A DNA stretch of 64,000 bases from Winogradskyella undariae. Its GTDB lineage: Bacteria > Bacteroidota > Bacteroidia > Flavobacteriales > Flavobacteriaceae. Under the pieces are notes generated by a model, which had not been told where the DNA came from, did no database searches, and was given only the letters and a program-made list of their open reading frames with translations. Below are positions 20,080-28,823 of the stretch, piece by piece (the stretch's first letter is position 1; each line of letters begins with the position of its first letter). Where the stretch lies: NCBI RefSeq assembly GCF_013285155.1, contig NZ_JABTEL010000004.1:62001-126000 (forward strand). Reading direction: 5' to 3'. The position numbers and the translations under genes were made by a program.

Positions 20080-20832
20080 ATGTTAAAGATTAATAATTTA
20101 CACGCAAGTATAGGAGATAAAGCCATATTAAAAGGAATAAATCTTGAAGTAAAAGCAGGAGAAGTTCATGCTATTATGGGACCAAATGGTTCTGGTAAAA
20201 GTACTTTAGCTTCAGTAATTGCAGGTAAAGAAGACTACGAAGTTACTGAAGGTTCTATATTATTAGAAAATGAAGATATAGAAGATTTAGCTGCAGAAGA
20301 AAGAGCACACAATGGCGTATTCTTATCATTTCAATACCCTGTAGAAATACCTGGAGTTAGTGTAACTAATTTTATAAAAACAGCTATTAACTCTACTCGT
20401 AAAGCTAAAGGTTTAGAAGATATGCCTGCTAAAGACATGTTAAAAATGATTCGTGAGAAATCAGAATTACTAGAAATTGACCGTAAGTTTTTATCACGTT
20501 CTTTAAACGAAGGATTTTCTGGAGGAGAAAAGAAAAGAAACGAGATCTTTCAAATGGCAATGTTAGAGCCAAAATTAGCCATTTTAGATGAAACTGATTC
20601 AGGTTTAGATATCGATGCTTTACGTATTGTTTCTAATGGAGTTAATAAATTAAAATCTAAAGACAACGCAGTAATTGTAATTACACACTACCAACGTTTA
20701 TTAGATTATATCGTACCAGATTTTGTTCACGTTTTATTAAACGGAAAGATTGTAAAATCCGGAGGTAAAGAATTAGCACATGAGCTAGAAGAAAAAGGTT
20801 ACGATTGGATTAAAGAAGAAGTAAACGCATAA
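20080..20832 (+). CDS. sufC: Fe-S cluster assembly ATPase SufC
   Basis: A 250-residue ABC-type ATPase of the SufBCD complex. Walker A is GPNGSGKST near residue 34, the signature is [10 protein letters not shown], and Walker B with its extension is [12 protein letters not shown], all specific to SufC. ATP hydrolysis drives rearrangement of SufB/SufD; it is cytoplasmic and not a transporter. It begins 4 nt after the lipoprotein gene. Confidence 0.97.
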   Translation: MLKINNLHASIGDKAILKGINLEVKAGEVHAIMGPNGSGKSTLASVIAGKEDYEVTEGSILLENEDIEDLAAEERAHNGVFLSFQYPVEIPGVSVTNFIKTAINSTRKAKGLEDMPAKDMLKMIREKSELLEIDRKFLSRSLNEGFSGGEKKRNEIFQMAMLEPKLAILDETDSGLDIDALRIVSNGVNKLKSKDNAVIVITHYQRLLDYIVPDFVHVLLNGKIVKSGGKELAHELEEKGYDWIKEEVNA

Positions 20833-20840
20833 GCTTAGCT

Positions 20841-20910
20841 TGTCATTCCTGAAAAATCAGGAATCCATAATAAACTTATAAGTTAACATTAAAAAGATTC
20901 CTGCTTTTGT
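20841..20910. repeat. REP-like palindromic repeat between sufC and sufD
   Basis: A 70-nt unit with terminal inverted repeats TGTCATTCCT and AGGAATGACA and inner arms CCTG-AAAAAT-CAGG. It is transcribed with the operon and belongs to the family of short dispersed repeats also seen at 49189, 57862 and 62734. Confidence 0.75.
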
Positions 20911-20925
20911 AGGAATGACAGAAAT

Positions 20926-22239
20926 ATGGAATTAAAAGAAAAATTAGTATCGTCATTTATGGCATTTGAAGATAATGTAGATGTACACTCTTCTATACAT
21001 GACATACGAACAGAAGCTATAAAAATATTTGAAGCAGAAGATTTTCCTACTAAAAAACAGGAAAACTGGAAATATACATCATTAAATTCCGTTTTAAAAC
21101 AGGATTATAGTGTATTTCCTAAAAGCGAAAAAGCACTTGAATATAAAGATGTTAAAGAATATTTTATCCATGAAATTGATTCGTATAAAATCATTTTTGT
21201 AGACGGAAAATATTCATCACACCTATCTCAAACAACACACGATGGTTTAGATGTCTGTTTAATGTCTGCTGCTTTATCTAAGCCTAAATACAAAGTAATC
21301 ATTGACAATTACTTTAATAAAATAGCTAACAAAGACAGCTTATCTTCTTTGAATACTGCATTCTCTATGGAAGGTGCTTACATCAATATTCCAAAAAACA
21401 AAGTTGTAGATAAGCCAATTCAAATTATACATTTTTCAACAGGTAACGAAGCTGCAATGCTATTACAACCTCGTAATCTAATTGTTGTAAATGAAAATGC
21501 ACATGTGCAAATTATTGAACGTCACCAGAGCTTAACAGAAAATGCTGTTTTAACGAATTCTGTGACTGAAATTTTTGCTAATAAACGTGCCATAGTTGAC
21601 TATTATAAAATTCAAAATGACAACCAAAGTGCCTCTTTAATTGATAGTACTTTTATTAACCAAAAACAAGAAAGTTTAGCCAAAGTGCATACATTTTCTT
21701 TTGGAGGTAAATTAGTAAGAAACAATCTTGAATTCTACCAAAACGGTGAGCGTATTGATTCTACAATGAAAGGCATAACCATTATTGGTGATAAGCAACA
21801 TATAGACCATAATACTTTAGTGCATCATATTGAACCAAATTGCGAAAGTCACCAAGATTACAAAGGTATTTTTGATGATAAATCTACAGGGGTATTTAAT
21901 GGTAAAGTTCTTGTTGAAAAATTAGCACAGAAAACAAATGCTTTTCAAGCTAATAACAATATTTTAATTAGCGATAAAGCAACTATTAACACAAAACCTC
22001 AACTTGAAATTTTTGCAGATGATGTAAAATGTTCTCACGGTTGTACTATTGGTCAATTAGATGAAAGCGCAATGTTTTACTTACGTTCTCGTGGTATTCC
22101 AGAGAAAGAAGCTAAAGCATTATTAATGTTTGCATTTAGTAATACCGTTTTAGATTCTGTTAAAATTCCAGAAATGAAAACAAGAATTACTAAACTTATT
22201 GCCGAAAAATTAGGCGTAAATATTGGGTTTGATTTATAA
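20926..22239 (+). CDS. sufD: Fe-S cluster assembly protein SufD
   Basis: A 437-residue partner of SufB and SufC. The N-terminal helical part contains FPTKKQENWKYTSL, and the beta-helix core ends with DDVKCSHGCTIGQLDESAMFYLRSRGI, typical of SufD. It lies 93 nt after sufC, the space being filled by a REP-like palindrome, and 60 nt before sufS. Confidence 0.95.
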   Translation: MELKEKLVSSFMAFEDNVDVHSSIHDIRTEAIKIFEAEDFPTKKQENWKYTSLNSVLKQDYSVFPKSEKALEYKDVKEYFIHEIDSYKIIFVDGKYSSHLSQTTHDGLDVCLMSAALSKPKYKVIIDNYFNKIANKDSLSSLNTAFSMEGAYINIPKNKVVDKPIQIIHFSTGNEAAMLLQPRNLIVVNENAHVQIIERHQSLTENAVLTNSVTEIFANKRAIVDYYKIQNDNQSASLIDSTFINQKQESLAKVHTFSFGGKLVRNNLEFYQNGERIDSTMKGITIIGDKQHIDHNTLVHHIEPNCESHQDYKGIFDDKSTGVFNGKVLVEKLAQKTNAFQANNNILISDKATINTKPQLEIFADDVKCSHGCTIGQLDESAMFYLRSRGIPEKEAKALLMFAFSNTVLDSVKIPEMKTRITKLIAEKLGVNIGFDL

Positions 22240-22299
22240 ACTAAAATTTTAAACCTGTTTTGTTTCAACAGCACGACAGGTTTTATATTTAAATAAACT

Positions 22300-23514
22300 A
22301 TGTTCGACGTACAAAAAATAAGAAAAGACTTCCCTATCCTTAATCGTAAGGTTAACGGAAAACCATTAGTATATTTTGATAACGCCGCAACATCGCAAAC
22401 ACCTCAGCAAGTTATAGATGTTATTGTAGATTATTACACAAACTACAATGCAAATATTCATAGAGGCGTTCATAGTCTAAGCCAAGAAGCAACAGACGCT
22501 TATGAGCAAGCACGTATTAAAATTCAAAAACATTTTAATGCCAAGCAACCCTACGAAATTATTTATACAGCAGGTACAACTCATGGTATTAACTTGGTTG
22601 CTACAGGTTTTACTTCATTATTAAATAAAGGCGATGAGATTATAGTATCTGCCTTAGAACACCACAGCAATATAGTGCCATGGCAAATGCTTTGCGAACG
22701 CACAGGTGCAATTTTAAAGGTCATTCCTATGAATCAGGATGGCGAATTAATTCTACCAGAATTTGATGCTTTACTAAACGAAAACACAAAATTAGTCTTT
22801 GTAAATCATATTTCTAACGCTTTAGGAACTATAAACCCTATTGAATATATTATAGAAAAAGCACATAGTGTTGGAGCTGCTGTTTTAGTAGATGGCGCAC
22901 AATCTTGTCCGCATTTAAAACCAGACGTTCAAGCATTAGATGTTGATTTTTATGTTTGTTCTGCACACAAAATTTGTGGACCAACTGGAGTAGGCGTTCT
23001 TTACGGAAAAGAAGAATGGCTTAAAAAATTACCACCCTACCAAGGTGGTGGTGAAATGATAGACCAAGTAACCTTTGAAAAAACAACTTACGCTGGACTA
23101 CCACATAAATTTGAAGCAGGAACACCTAATATCTGTGGAGGTATTGCTTTTGGAGCTGCTTTAGATTACATGAATAATATTGGCTTTGATACTATTGCTA
23201 AATATGAAAATGAACTTTTAGATTACGGTACAGAAGAATTGCTTAAAATTGAAGGCGTTAAAATTTACGGTACAGCAAAAGAAAAAACCTCAGTAATCTC
23301 TTTTAATGTTAGCACTATTCACCCTTATGATATCGGAACTATTTTAGACAAAATGGGTATCGCAGTTCGTACAGGTCACCATTGCGCACAACCTATTATG
23401 GATTTCTACAAGATTCCAGGAACTATAAGAGCTTCCTTTATGTTCTACAATACTAAAGAAGAAATTGACGCTTTTATTGTTGCGCTTAAAAAAGCAATCA
23501 TGATGCTTTCTTAA
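22300..23514 (+). CDS. sufS: Cysteine desulfurase SufS
   Basis: A 404-residue PLP enzyme that takes sulfur from cysteine as a persulfide for Fe-S assembly. It has YFDNAATSQTP near the N-terminus, the PLP-lysine in SAHKICGPTG, and the catalytic Cys in RTGHHCAQPIM near residue 363, in the short loop typical of group II desulfurases that need SufE. SufE is encoded two genes downstream. Confidence 0.96.
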   Translation: MFDVQKIRKDFPILNRKVNGKPLVYFDNAATSQTPQQVIDVIVDYYTNYNANIHRGVHSLSQEATDAYEQARIKIQKHFNAKQPYEIIYTAGTTHGINLVATGFTSLLNKGDEIIVSALEHHSNIVPWQMLCERTGAILKVIPMNQDGELILPEFDALLNENTKLVFVNHISNALGTINPIEYIIEKAHSVGAAVLVDGAQSCPHLKPDVQALDVDFYVCSAHKICGPTGVGVLYGKEEWLKKLPPYQGGGEMIDQVTFEKTTYAGLPHKFEAGTPNICGGIAFGAALDYMNNIGFDTIAKYENELLDYGTEELLKIEGVKIYGTAKEKTSVISFNVSTIHPYDIGTILDKMGIAVRTGHHCAQPIMDFYKIPGTIRASFMFYNTKEEIDAFIVALKKAIMMLS

Positions 23515-23559
23515 ACCTTGGCATTAAAAGTGTAACTTAAATCGTTAAACACTTAACAG

Positions 23560-24381
23560 ATGAAATTTTTACTTAGTTTTTTTACCTTTATTTTGACATT
23601 CACCTCTTGTGATTCGTCTAAAAAAGCCCTTGAAAACAGCAAACAAATGCAAGAAACACCTTCGGGCACCTATTACATAAACCAAATTGGTGATAACGAT
23701 GCCTCTTCAAACAAAATAGCTATTCATTTTGATGAAGCTACAAATAAAGTTACAGGATTTTCTGGGTGTAATAATTTCTTCGGATCATATAATGTAGACG
23801 GCAACAACATCAGCTTTTCTAATATTGCTACTACAAAAAAAATGTGCAGTAAAGATGTTAATGCCATTGAAAAACAGGTTCTAAAACACTTAAATTCTAT
23901 CAATACTTTTTCTATCAAAAATGATGTAATTTCATTTTCAAATAATGAAAAAGTATTAATAACAAAAATACCTCAAACTATTCCTTTAGAAAAAAATAAA
24001 AAAAGCGATATCAATTACCAGACCTCTGTTAATTACAAATATTACTCAAGAAACTCTTTTGATTATATCCTTATTTCAAAAGATCAAATTTTAATTTCAA
24101 AAGACGAAAGCCTTATCAATAATGAGACCTTTCAAATTGAAACAAAGGATTGGGAGGCCATAAACGAATTAGTAGAAGCTATTGATTTAGAAACACTCTA
24201 TAAGTTAACACCACCATCTACAAAACATCAATATGATGGAGCACCGCACGCAAATCTGTCTATTACTGTTGGAGACCAAATGTACATGACAAAAACTTTT
24301 GACCACGGTAATCCACCACAAGCTATTGAAAATTTAGTTAATAAAGTGTTATCCGTAAAAGAAAAACTAGCAAAGCAATAG
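23560..24381 (+). CDS. META-domain lipoprotein
   Basis: A 273-residue exported protein with a lipoprotein signal ending FTSC (about residue 17). Residues about 35-130 form a META/HslJ-like domain: GTYYINQIG, VTGFSGCNNFFGSY, then CSKD. The rest is an unclassified beta-rich domain with TPPSTKHQYDGAPHANLSI. META proteins are linked to heat shock and copper or drug tolerance in other bacteria; its role here is unknown. It is a second envelope protein inside the SUF operon, between sufS and sufE. Confidence 0.75.
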   Translation: MKFLLSFFTFILTFTSCDSSKKALENSKQMQETPSGTYYINQIGDNDASSNKIAIHFDEATNKVTGFSGCNNFFGSYNVDGNNISFSNIATTKKMCSKDVNAIEKQVLKHLNSINTFSIKNDVISFSNNEKVLITKIPQTIPLEKNKKSDINYQTSVNYKYYSRNSFDYILISKDQILISKDESLINNETFQIETKDWEAINELVEAIDLETLYKLTPPSTKHQYDGAPHANLSITVGDQMYMTKTFDHGNPPQAIENLVNKVLSVKEKLAKQ

Positions 24382-24414
24382 CGATTTTGTAATTTTGCCA
24401 CAAACAATGAGACT

Positions 24415-24837
24415 ATGACTATTGAAGAAGTACAAAACGAAATTATTGACGAGTTTTCTATGTTTGAAGATTGGGAGGAACGTTACCAATACATGATAGA
24501 TCTAGGTAAAGACTTACCAATAATAGAAGAAAAATATAAGACCGAAGATAATATTATTAAAGGTTGCCAAAGTAAGGTTTGGGTTCATGCCAATATGCAA
24601 GACGATAAAGTAAACTTTACTGCAGATAGTGATGCCATTATAACTAAAGGTATTATTGCGATATTGATCAGAGTATTTTCTAACCAGCATCCTAAAGCAA
24701 TCCTTGATGCAAACACCGATTTTATTGATAAAATTGGCTTAAAAGAACATTTATCACCAACAAGAGCTAATGGCCTTGTAAGCATGATAAAACAACTAAA
24801 ATTGTATGCTATTGCATACCAGACACAATTGAATTAA
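24415..24837 (+). CDS. sufE: Cysteine desulfuration protein SufE
   Basis: A 140-residue cytoplasmic sulfur acceptor that takes persulfide from SufS. The acceptor Cys is in IIKGCQSKVWV (about residue 51), and the C-terminal GLKEHLSPTRANGLVSMIKQ is a family signature. It lies 33 nt after the META lipoprotein gene. Confidence 0.95.
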   Translation: MTIEEVQNEIIDEFSMFEDWEERYQYMIDLGKDLPIIEEKYKTEDNIIKGCQSKVWVHANMQDDKVNFTADSDAIITKGIIAILIRVFSNQHPKAILDANTDFIDKIGLKEHLSPTRANGLVSMIKQLKLYAIAYQTQLN

Positions 24838-24898
24838 GTTTAAATATTAGAGTTTTACATCACTAAACTCTAAATCTTTAAACACATAAACTAAAAAA

Positions 24899-25225
24899 AT
24901 GAGCGATAATACTATAGATACGGCAGAATTAGGAGAGAAAATCCTTAGAGTTTTAAAAACAATATACGATCCAGAAATCCCTGTAGACATCTACGAACTA
25001 GGATTGATCTATGATGTTTTTATAAATGAAGATTATGAGGTTAAAATCTTAATGACACTAACAACGCCTAATTGTCCTGTTGCAGAAACTTTACCTTTAG
25101 AAGTGGAAGAAAAAGTGAAGTCTCTCAACGAGGTTAAAGATGCTGAAGTAGAAATTACTTTTGACCCACCATGGTCTCAAGAATTAATGAGCGAAGAAGC
25201 CAAGTTAGAGCTTGGAATGCTTTAA
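24899..25225 (+). CDS. sufT: SufT-type Fe-S maturation protein (DUF59/MIP18)
   Basis: A 108-residue cytoplasmic protein with the DUF59 core: DPEIPVDIYELGLIYD, then TTPNCPVAETLP with its conserved Cys, and VEITFDPPWSQELMSEEAK. SufT helps mature Fe-S proteins, chiefly at high demand. It follows sufE and closes the recognised SUF genes. Confidence 0.92.
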   Translation: MSDNTIDTAELGEKILRVLKTIYDPEIPVDIYELGLIYDVFINEDYEVKILMTLTTPNCPVAETLPLEVEEKVKSLNEVKDAEVEITFDPPWSQELMSEEAKLELGML

Positions 25226-25238
25226 TTACAATTTATAA

Positions 25239-27074
25239 ATGCCAAGAAGACATTTTACATCACTAAAAGACGATAAGAAAACTAATTTCAAATCGTCTTT
25301 TAATGCTTTAGTATATATTCCTCGATTTTTTAAAGAAATTTGGAAAGTCAACAAAGGCCTTTTTCTTCTATCTGCATTCTGTAGGTTAATAGGTGCTGTA
25401 CTTCCTGTTATTATTTTATGGATAGGAAAACTTATTGTAGATGAAATTATCTTACAAATTTCATTAGACAATCCAGATTATTACACACTTTGGACTTATG
25501 TAGGGACGGAATTTGGTTTAATTATTCTTTCAGATTTAGTGAGCAGAGCTATTTCATTAACCGATGGTTTGCTTGGTGATGAGTACAATATAACCAGCTC
25601 TGTCACTATTATAAAAAAGACCAATCAAATAAATATTAGTTTATTAGAAGATTCTGAATTCTACGATAAATTAGAACGTGCCAGAACACAAACCAACGGA
25701 CGTGTTGGACTTATGTCTAACGTACTTTCTCAAGTACAAAGCGGTATTTCTATCGCCACACTTGTTGCAGGTTTAATTTATTTTGAACCGTATTTAATAA
25801 TTCTGTTGGTTCTAAGTATTATCCCTTCATTTATAAATGAGGTACGCTTTAGCCAACAACAATATTCATTAGCACGAAGCTGGACTTCTGAACGTCGAGA
25901 ATTAGACTATTTACGTTTTATAGGTGCTAACGATAAAACAGCAAAAGAAATTAAGCTTTTTGGCTTGACAGATTTTATTGTGAATCGTTTTCAAAACCTG
26001 TCCGAAGAATATTACCAGCTTAATAAAACACTAGCCATAAAGCGTTCTGCACTTGGCTTTCTATTCAACGTTTTAGGTTCTATTAGTTATTACGGAGCTT
26101 ATGTGTTTATTATCTATCGCGTACTATCAGGAACAATAACCTTGGGTGAGTTAACCTTTTTATCGGGTGCATTTAACCGCTTAATGAAGAATTTACAAGA
26201 CTTCTTTTCTAAATTCACACGTATTTCTGAAAGTGCTTTATATCTTAAAGATTATTTTGATTTTATTGATATTTCAATCGTTTCTAAAGCAAAAGAAGAT
26301 ATTAAATTACCAAAACATATCAAAATAGGTTTTGAGTTTAAGAATGTACATTTTGCGTATCCAAATTCTGATAATGAAATTCTAAAAGGAATCACTTTCA
26401 CATTAAAAGCAGGTGAAAAACTAGCTTTTGTAGGTCAAAATGGTGCCGGAAAAACCACATTAATCAAACTACTATTGCGTTTTTACGAACCTACTTCGGG
26501 TGAAATATTATTAGACGGCGTTAATATTAATCGTTTCAACATAGCCGAATATCAGGAATATTTTGGTGTTATTTTTCAAGATTTCTTTCGATATGAATTT
26601 ACTGTAAAAGAAAATATAGCCATTGGAAATATCAACGAACTAGAGAACCAAGCTAAAATTGAAAATGCTGCAGAACTAAGTCTGGCTAACGATGTTGTTA
26701 AAGAACTAAAAAAAGGCTACAATCAACAATTAGGAAAACGCTTTTTTAACGGACAAGAATTATCAGGCGGACAATGGCAAAAAGTAGCCTTAGCAAGAGC
26801 TTATATGAAAAACGCAGAAGTTATGGTTTTAGACGAACCTACTTCTGCCTTAGATGCAAGAGCAGAAAGCGACGTTTTTGAACGCTTTATTGGTTTAACC
26901 GAAGGAAAAACTAGCATTATTATTTCCCATCGATTCAGCACCGTTCGTCAAGCCAATAGAATTTTGGTATTAGAACACGGTAAAGCTTTAGAAATTGGAA
27001 CCCATGAAGAACTCATGAAAAACCAAAACCTGTATGCTGAATTGTTTACACTACAAGCAGAAGGCTATCAATAA
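25239..27074 (+). CDS. ABC transporter, fused permease and ATPase
   Basis: A 611-residue half-transporter: a type IV exporter membrane domain of six hydrophobic segments (about 45-330), then a nucleotide-binding domain with Walker A GQNGAGKTT, signature LSGGQWQK and Walker B VMVLDEPTSALD plus the H-loop SHRFST. Two copies should form a dimer. The cargo is unknown. It begins 13 nt after sufT, so it is probably in the SUF transcript; a link to sulfur or iron export (as for Atm1-like exporters) is possible but not shown by sequence. Confidence 0.88.
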   Translation: MPRRHFTSLKDDKKTNFKSSFNALVYIPRFFKEIWKVNKGLFLLSAFCRLIGAVLPVIILWIGKLIVDEIILQISLDNPDYYTLWTYVGTEFGLIILSDLVSRAISLTDGLLGDEYNITSSVTIIKKTNQINISLLEDSEFYDKLERARTQTNGRVGLMSNVLSQVQSGISIATLVAGLIYFEPYLIILLVLSIIPSFINEVRFSQQQYSLARSWTSERRELDYLRFIGANDKTAKEIKLFGLTDFIVNRFQNLSEEYYQLNKTLAIKRSALGFLFNVLGSISYYGAYVFIIYRVLSGTITLGELTFLSGAFNRLMKNLQDFFSKFTRISESALYLKDYFDFIDISIVSKAKEDIKLPKHIKIGFEFKNVHFAYPNSDNEILKGITFTLKAGEKLAFVGQNGAGKTTLIKLLLRFYEPTSGEILLDGVNINRFNIAEYQEYFGVIFQDFFRYEFTVKENIAIGNINELENQAKIENAAELSLANDVVKELKKGYNQQLGKRFFNGQELSGGQWQKVALARAYMKNAEVMVLDEPTSALDARAESDVFERFIGLTEGKTSIIISHRFSTVRQANRILVLEHGKALEIGTHEELMKNQNLYAELFTLQAEGYQ

Positions 27075-27092
27075 AATAATTACCTTTAAATT

Positions 27093-27599
27093 ATGGCAGA
27101 AGACATTATAAATAGAGTTGCAAGTAGCAAACTAAGAGTTATAGATTTGGAAGATTACTATCCTAAAGGGAAACGTGTTCTTTTTGATATAAAAGATTGG
27201 TTATTGGAAGGCTTTGTACTTCGTGAAAAAGAATTTAGAGCGCATGTTGCAGCACAAGATTGGTCCCAATACCAAGATTGTTTTGTAGCACTACACTGCT
27301 CTACTGATGCTATTGTACCCGATTGGGCATATATGCTTATTGCTATAGAACTAGAAACCTACAGTCAACAAACTATTATAGGTACTTTAGATGAATTAGA
27401 ATCTTTACTTTACGCTCACATTATTTCTAACTTAGATGTTTCAGAATATGAAGGATTTCCAGTGATCATCAAAGGCTGTTCTAACAAACCTGTACCAGCA
27501 AATGCATTAGTACTACTCTCTCAAAAATTAAAACCAATTGCCAGATCTATTATGTTTGGCGAGGCTTGCTCTGCTGTTCCTCTATATAAAAAACGATAG
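27093..27599 (+). CDS. DUF2480 family protein
   Basis: A 168-residue cytoplasmic protein of a family of unknown function seen in Bacteroidota, recognised by MAEDIINRVASSKLRVIDLEDYYP at its start. It contains several Cys residues in candidate ligand settings (QDCFVALHCSTDAIVP, IIKGCSNKPVP, FGEACSAVPL). Lying 18 nt after the ABC exporter and at the end of a SUF operon, it could be a metal- or Fe-S-related protein; that is inference. Confidence 0.8.
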   Translation: MAEDIINRVASSKLRVIDLEDYYPKGKRVLFDIKDWLLEGFVLREKEFRAHVAAQDWSQYQDCFVALHCSTDAIVPDWAYMLIAIELETYSQQTIIGTLDELESLLYAHIISNLDVSEYEGFPVIIKGCSNKPVPANALVLLSQKLKPIARSIMFGEACSAVPLYKKR

Positions 27600-27795
27600 A
27601 ACATAAGCAAATCTTAAAATTTTATTAAAATCTATTTTTGAGTTGGCTTACTAGATGAAAACAAAATAATTTTACACCTTTAAATTATATTATTATCGAA
27701 TATAAATTGTGACTTCACTCAATAAAATGGGTCTAACAATAGAGTAATTTAATTAATGTAACCTAAAACAATAAAAAAATAAAATTTACCTTATT

Positions 27796-28743
27796 ATGAA
27801 TATCAACAAGAAATTATTTTTATCAGCATCGTTAATGTTAGCCATTAGCTTTGGTTTTTCTCAAACAAAAGAAGAATTACAAACTCAAAAAGCCGAGAAA
27901 CAAGCAGAAGCAAACAAGTTTCAAGGAGAAGCTAATGCTTTACAAGCACAAATTGACGCTTTACCAGGTTGGAGAACAGGTGCTTTTGGTACCATTGGTG
28001 GTAACTTATCTGAATTTAGCGACTGGTACTCTCAAGGAACACCAAATAACAGTTCTGGAAATATTGGAATTTCTTTTAATGCATTTGCAAATAAAATTGA
28101 AGACAAATATTTTTGGAGAAACGCTTTAACTACAAATTTTGCATGGGTAAAATTAGATGATAAAGATGATAATACGGACAGCGATTCTTTCGAATCTACT
28201 ACTGATGTCTTTAATATTTCTTCCCTTTACGGTAGAAATATCACTAAAACAATAGCTATTTCAGCTTTAGGAGAATACAGAACAACACTTTTAGATAACT
28301 TTAATGATCCTGGATATTTAGACCTTGGTATTGGTGCAACATGGACACCAATTGAAAACCTAATCGTAGTAGTACATCCTTTAAACTACAATTTTGTTTT
28401 TGCTGATGAAGACACTGTTTTCGAATCTTCTTTAGGTGCTAAAATTGTAGCAGATTATACAAGACAAATTGGAGCTATCCACTTCAAAACAAACCTATCT
28501 GCTTTTCAAAGCTATGAATCTTCTGATTTATCTAACTGGACATGGACAAACTCATTTAGTTATAAATTATGGAAAATGATTGGTGTTGGTTTTGACTTTG
28601 GTTTACGTAGCAACAAACAAGAAGCTTTAAATTACATACAAAATCTACCTGTTGCAGATGGAGGTAATCCTTCAGAAACTTTCGATTCTGTAGACAATAA
28701 ATTACAATCTTATTACACTGTTGGTTTATCATACTCGTTTTAA
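27796..28743 (+). CDS. DUF3078 domain outer-membrane protein
   Basis: A 315-residue exported protein: signal peptide to about residue 22 (ending FGFS), then a short Lys/Glu/Gln-rich coiled-coil stretch (25-55), then a beta-barrel-like domain with GNLSEFSDWYSQGTPNNSSGNIGISF and repeated aromatic strands ending YTVGLSYSF. This fits the flavobacterial DUF3078 family, thought to be outer-membrane. It has a 196-nt gap upstream, so probably its own promoter, and a strong terminator downstream. Confidence 0.82.
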   Translation: MNINKKLFLSASLMLAISFGFSQTKEELQTQKAEKQAEANKFQGEANALQAQIDALPGWRTGAFGTIGGNLSEFSDWYSQGTPNNSSGNIGISFNAFANKIEDKYFWRNALTTNFAWVKLDDKDDNTDSDSFESTTDVFNISSLYGRNITKTIAISALGEYRTTLLDNFNDPGYLDLGIGATWTPIENLIVVVHPLNYNFVFADEDTVFESSLGAKIVADYTRQIGAIHFKTNLSAFQSYESSDLSNWTWTNSFSYKLWKMIGVGFDFGLRSNKQEALNYIQNLPVADGGNPSETFDSVDNKLQSYYTVGLSYSF

Positions 28744-28765
28744 TTAACCAACTTATAAAAAGTAC

Positions 28766-28804
28766 AAAAGCCTGTCTAAATTATCTTTAGACAGGCTTTT
28801 TTTT
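28766..28804 (+). terminator. Terminator after the DUF3078 gene
   Basis: Stem AAAAGCCTGTCTAAA / TTTAGACAGGCTTTT with a short TTATC loop and T run; it also faces the end of the convergent PBP1A gene. Confidence 0.88.
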
Positions 28805-28823
28805 ATGCAATTACATCACAACT

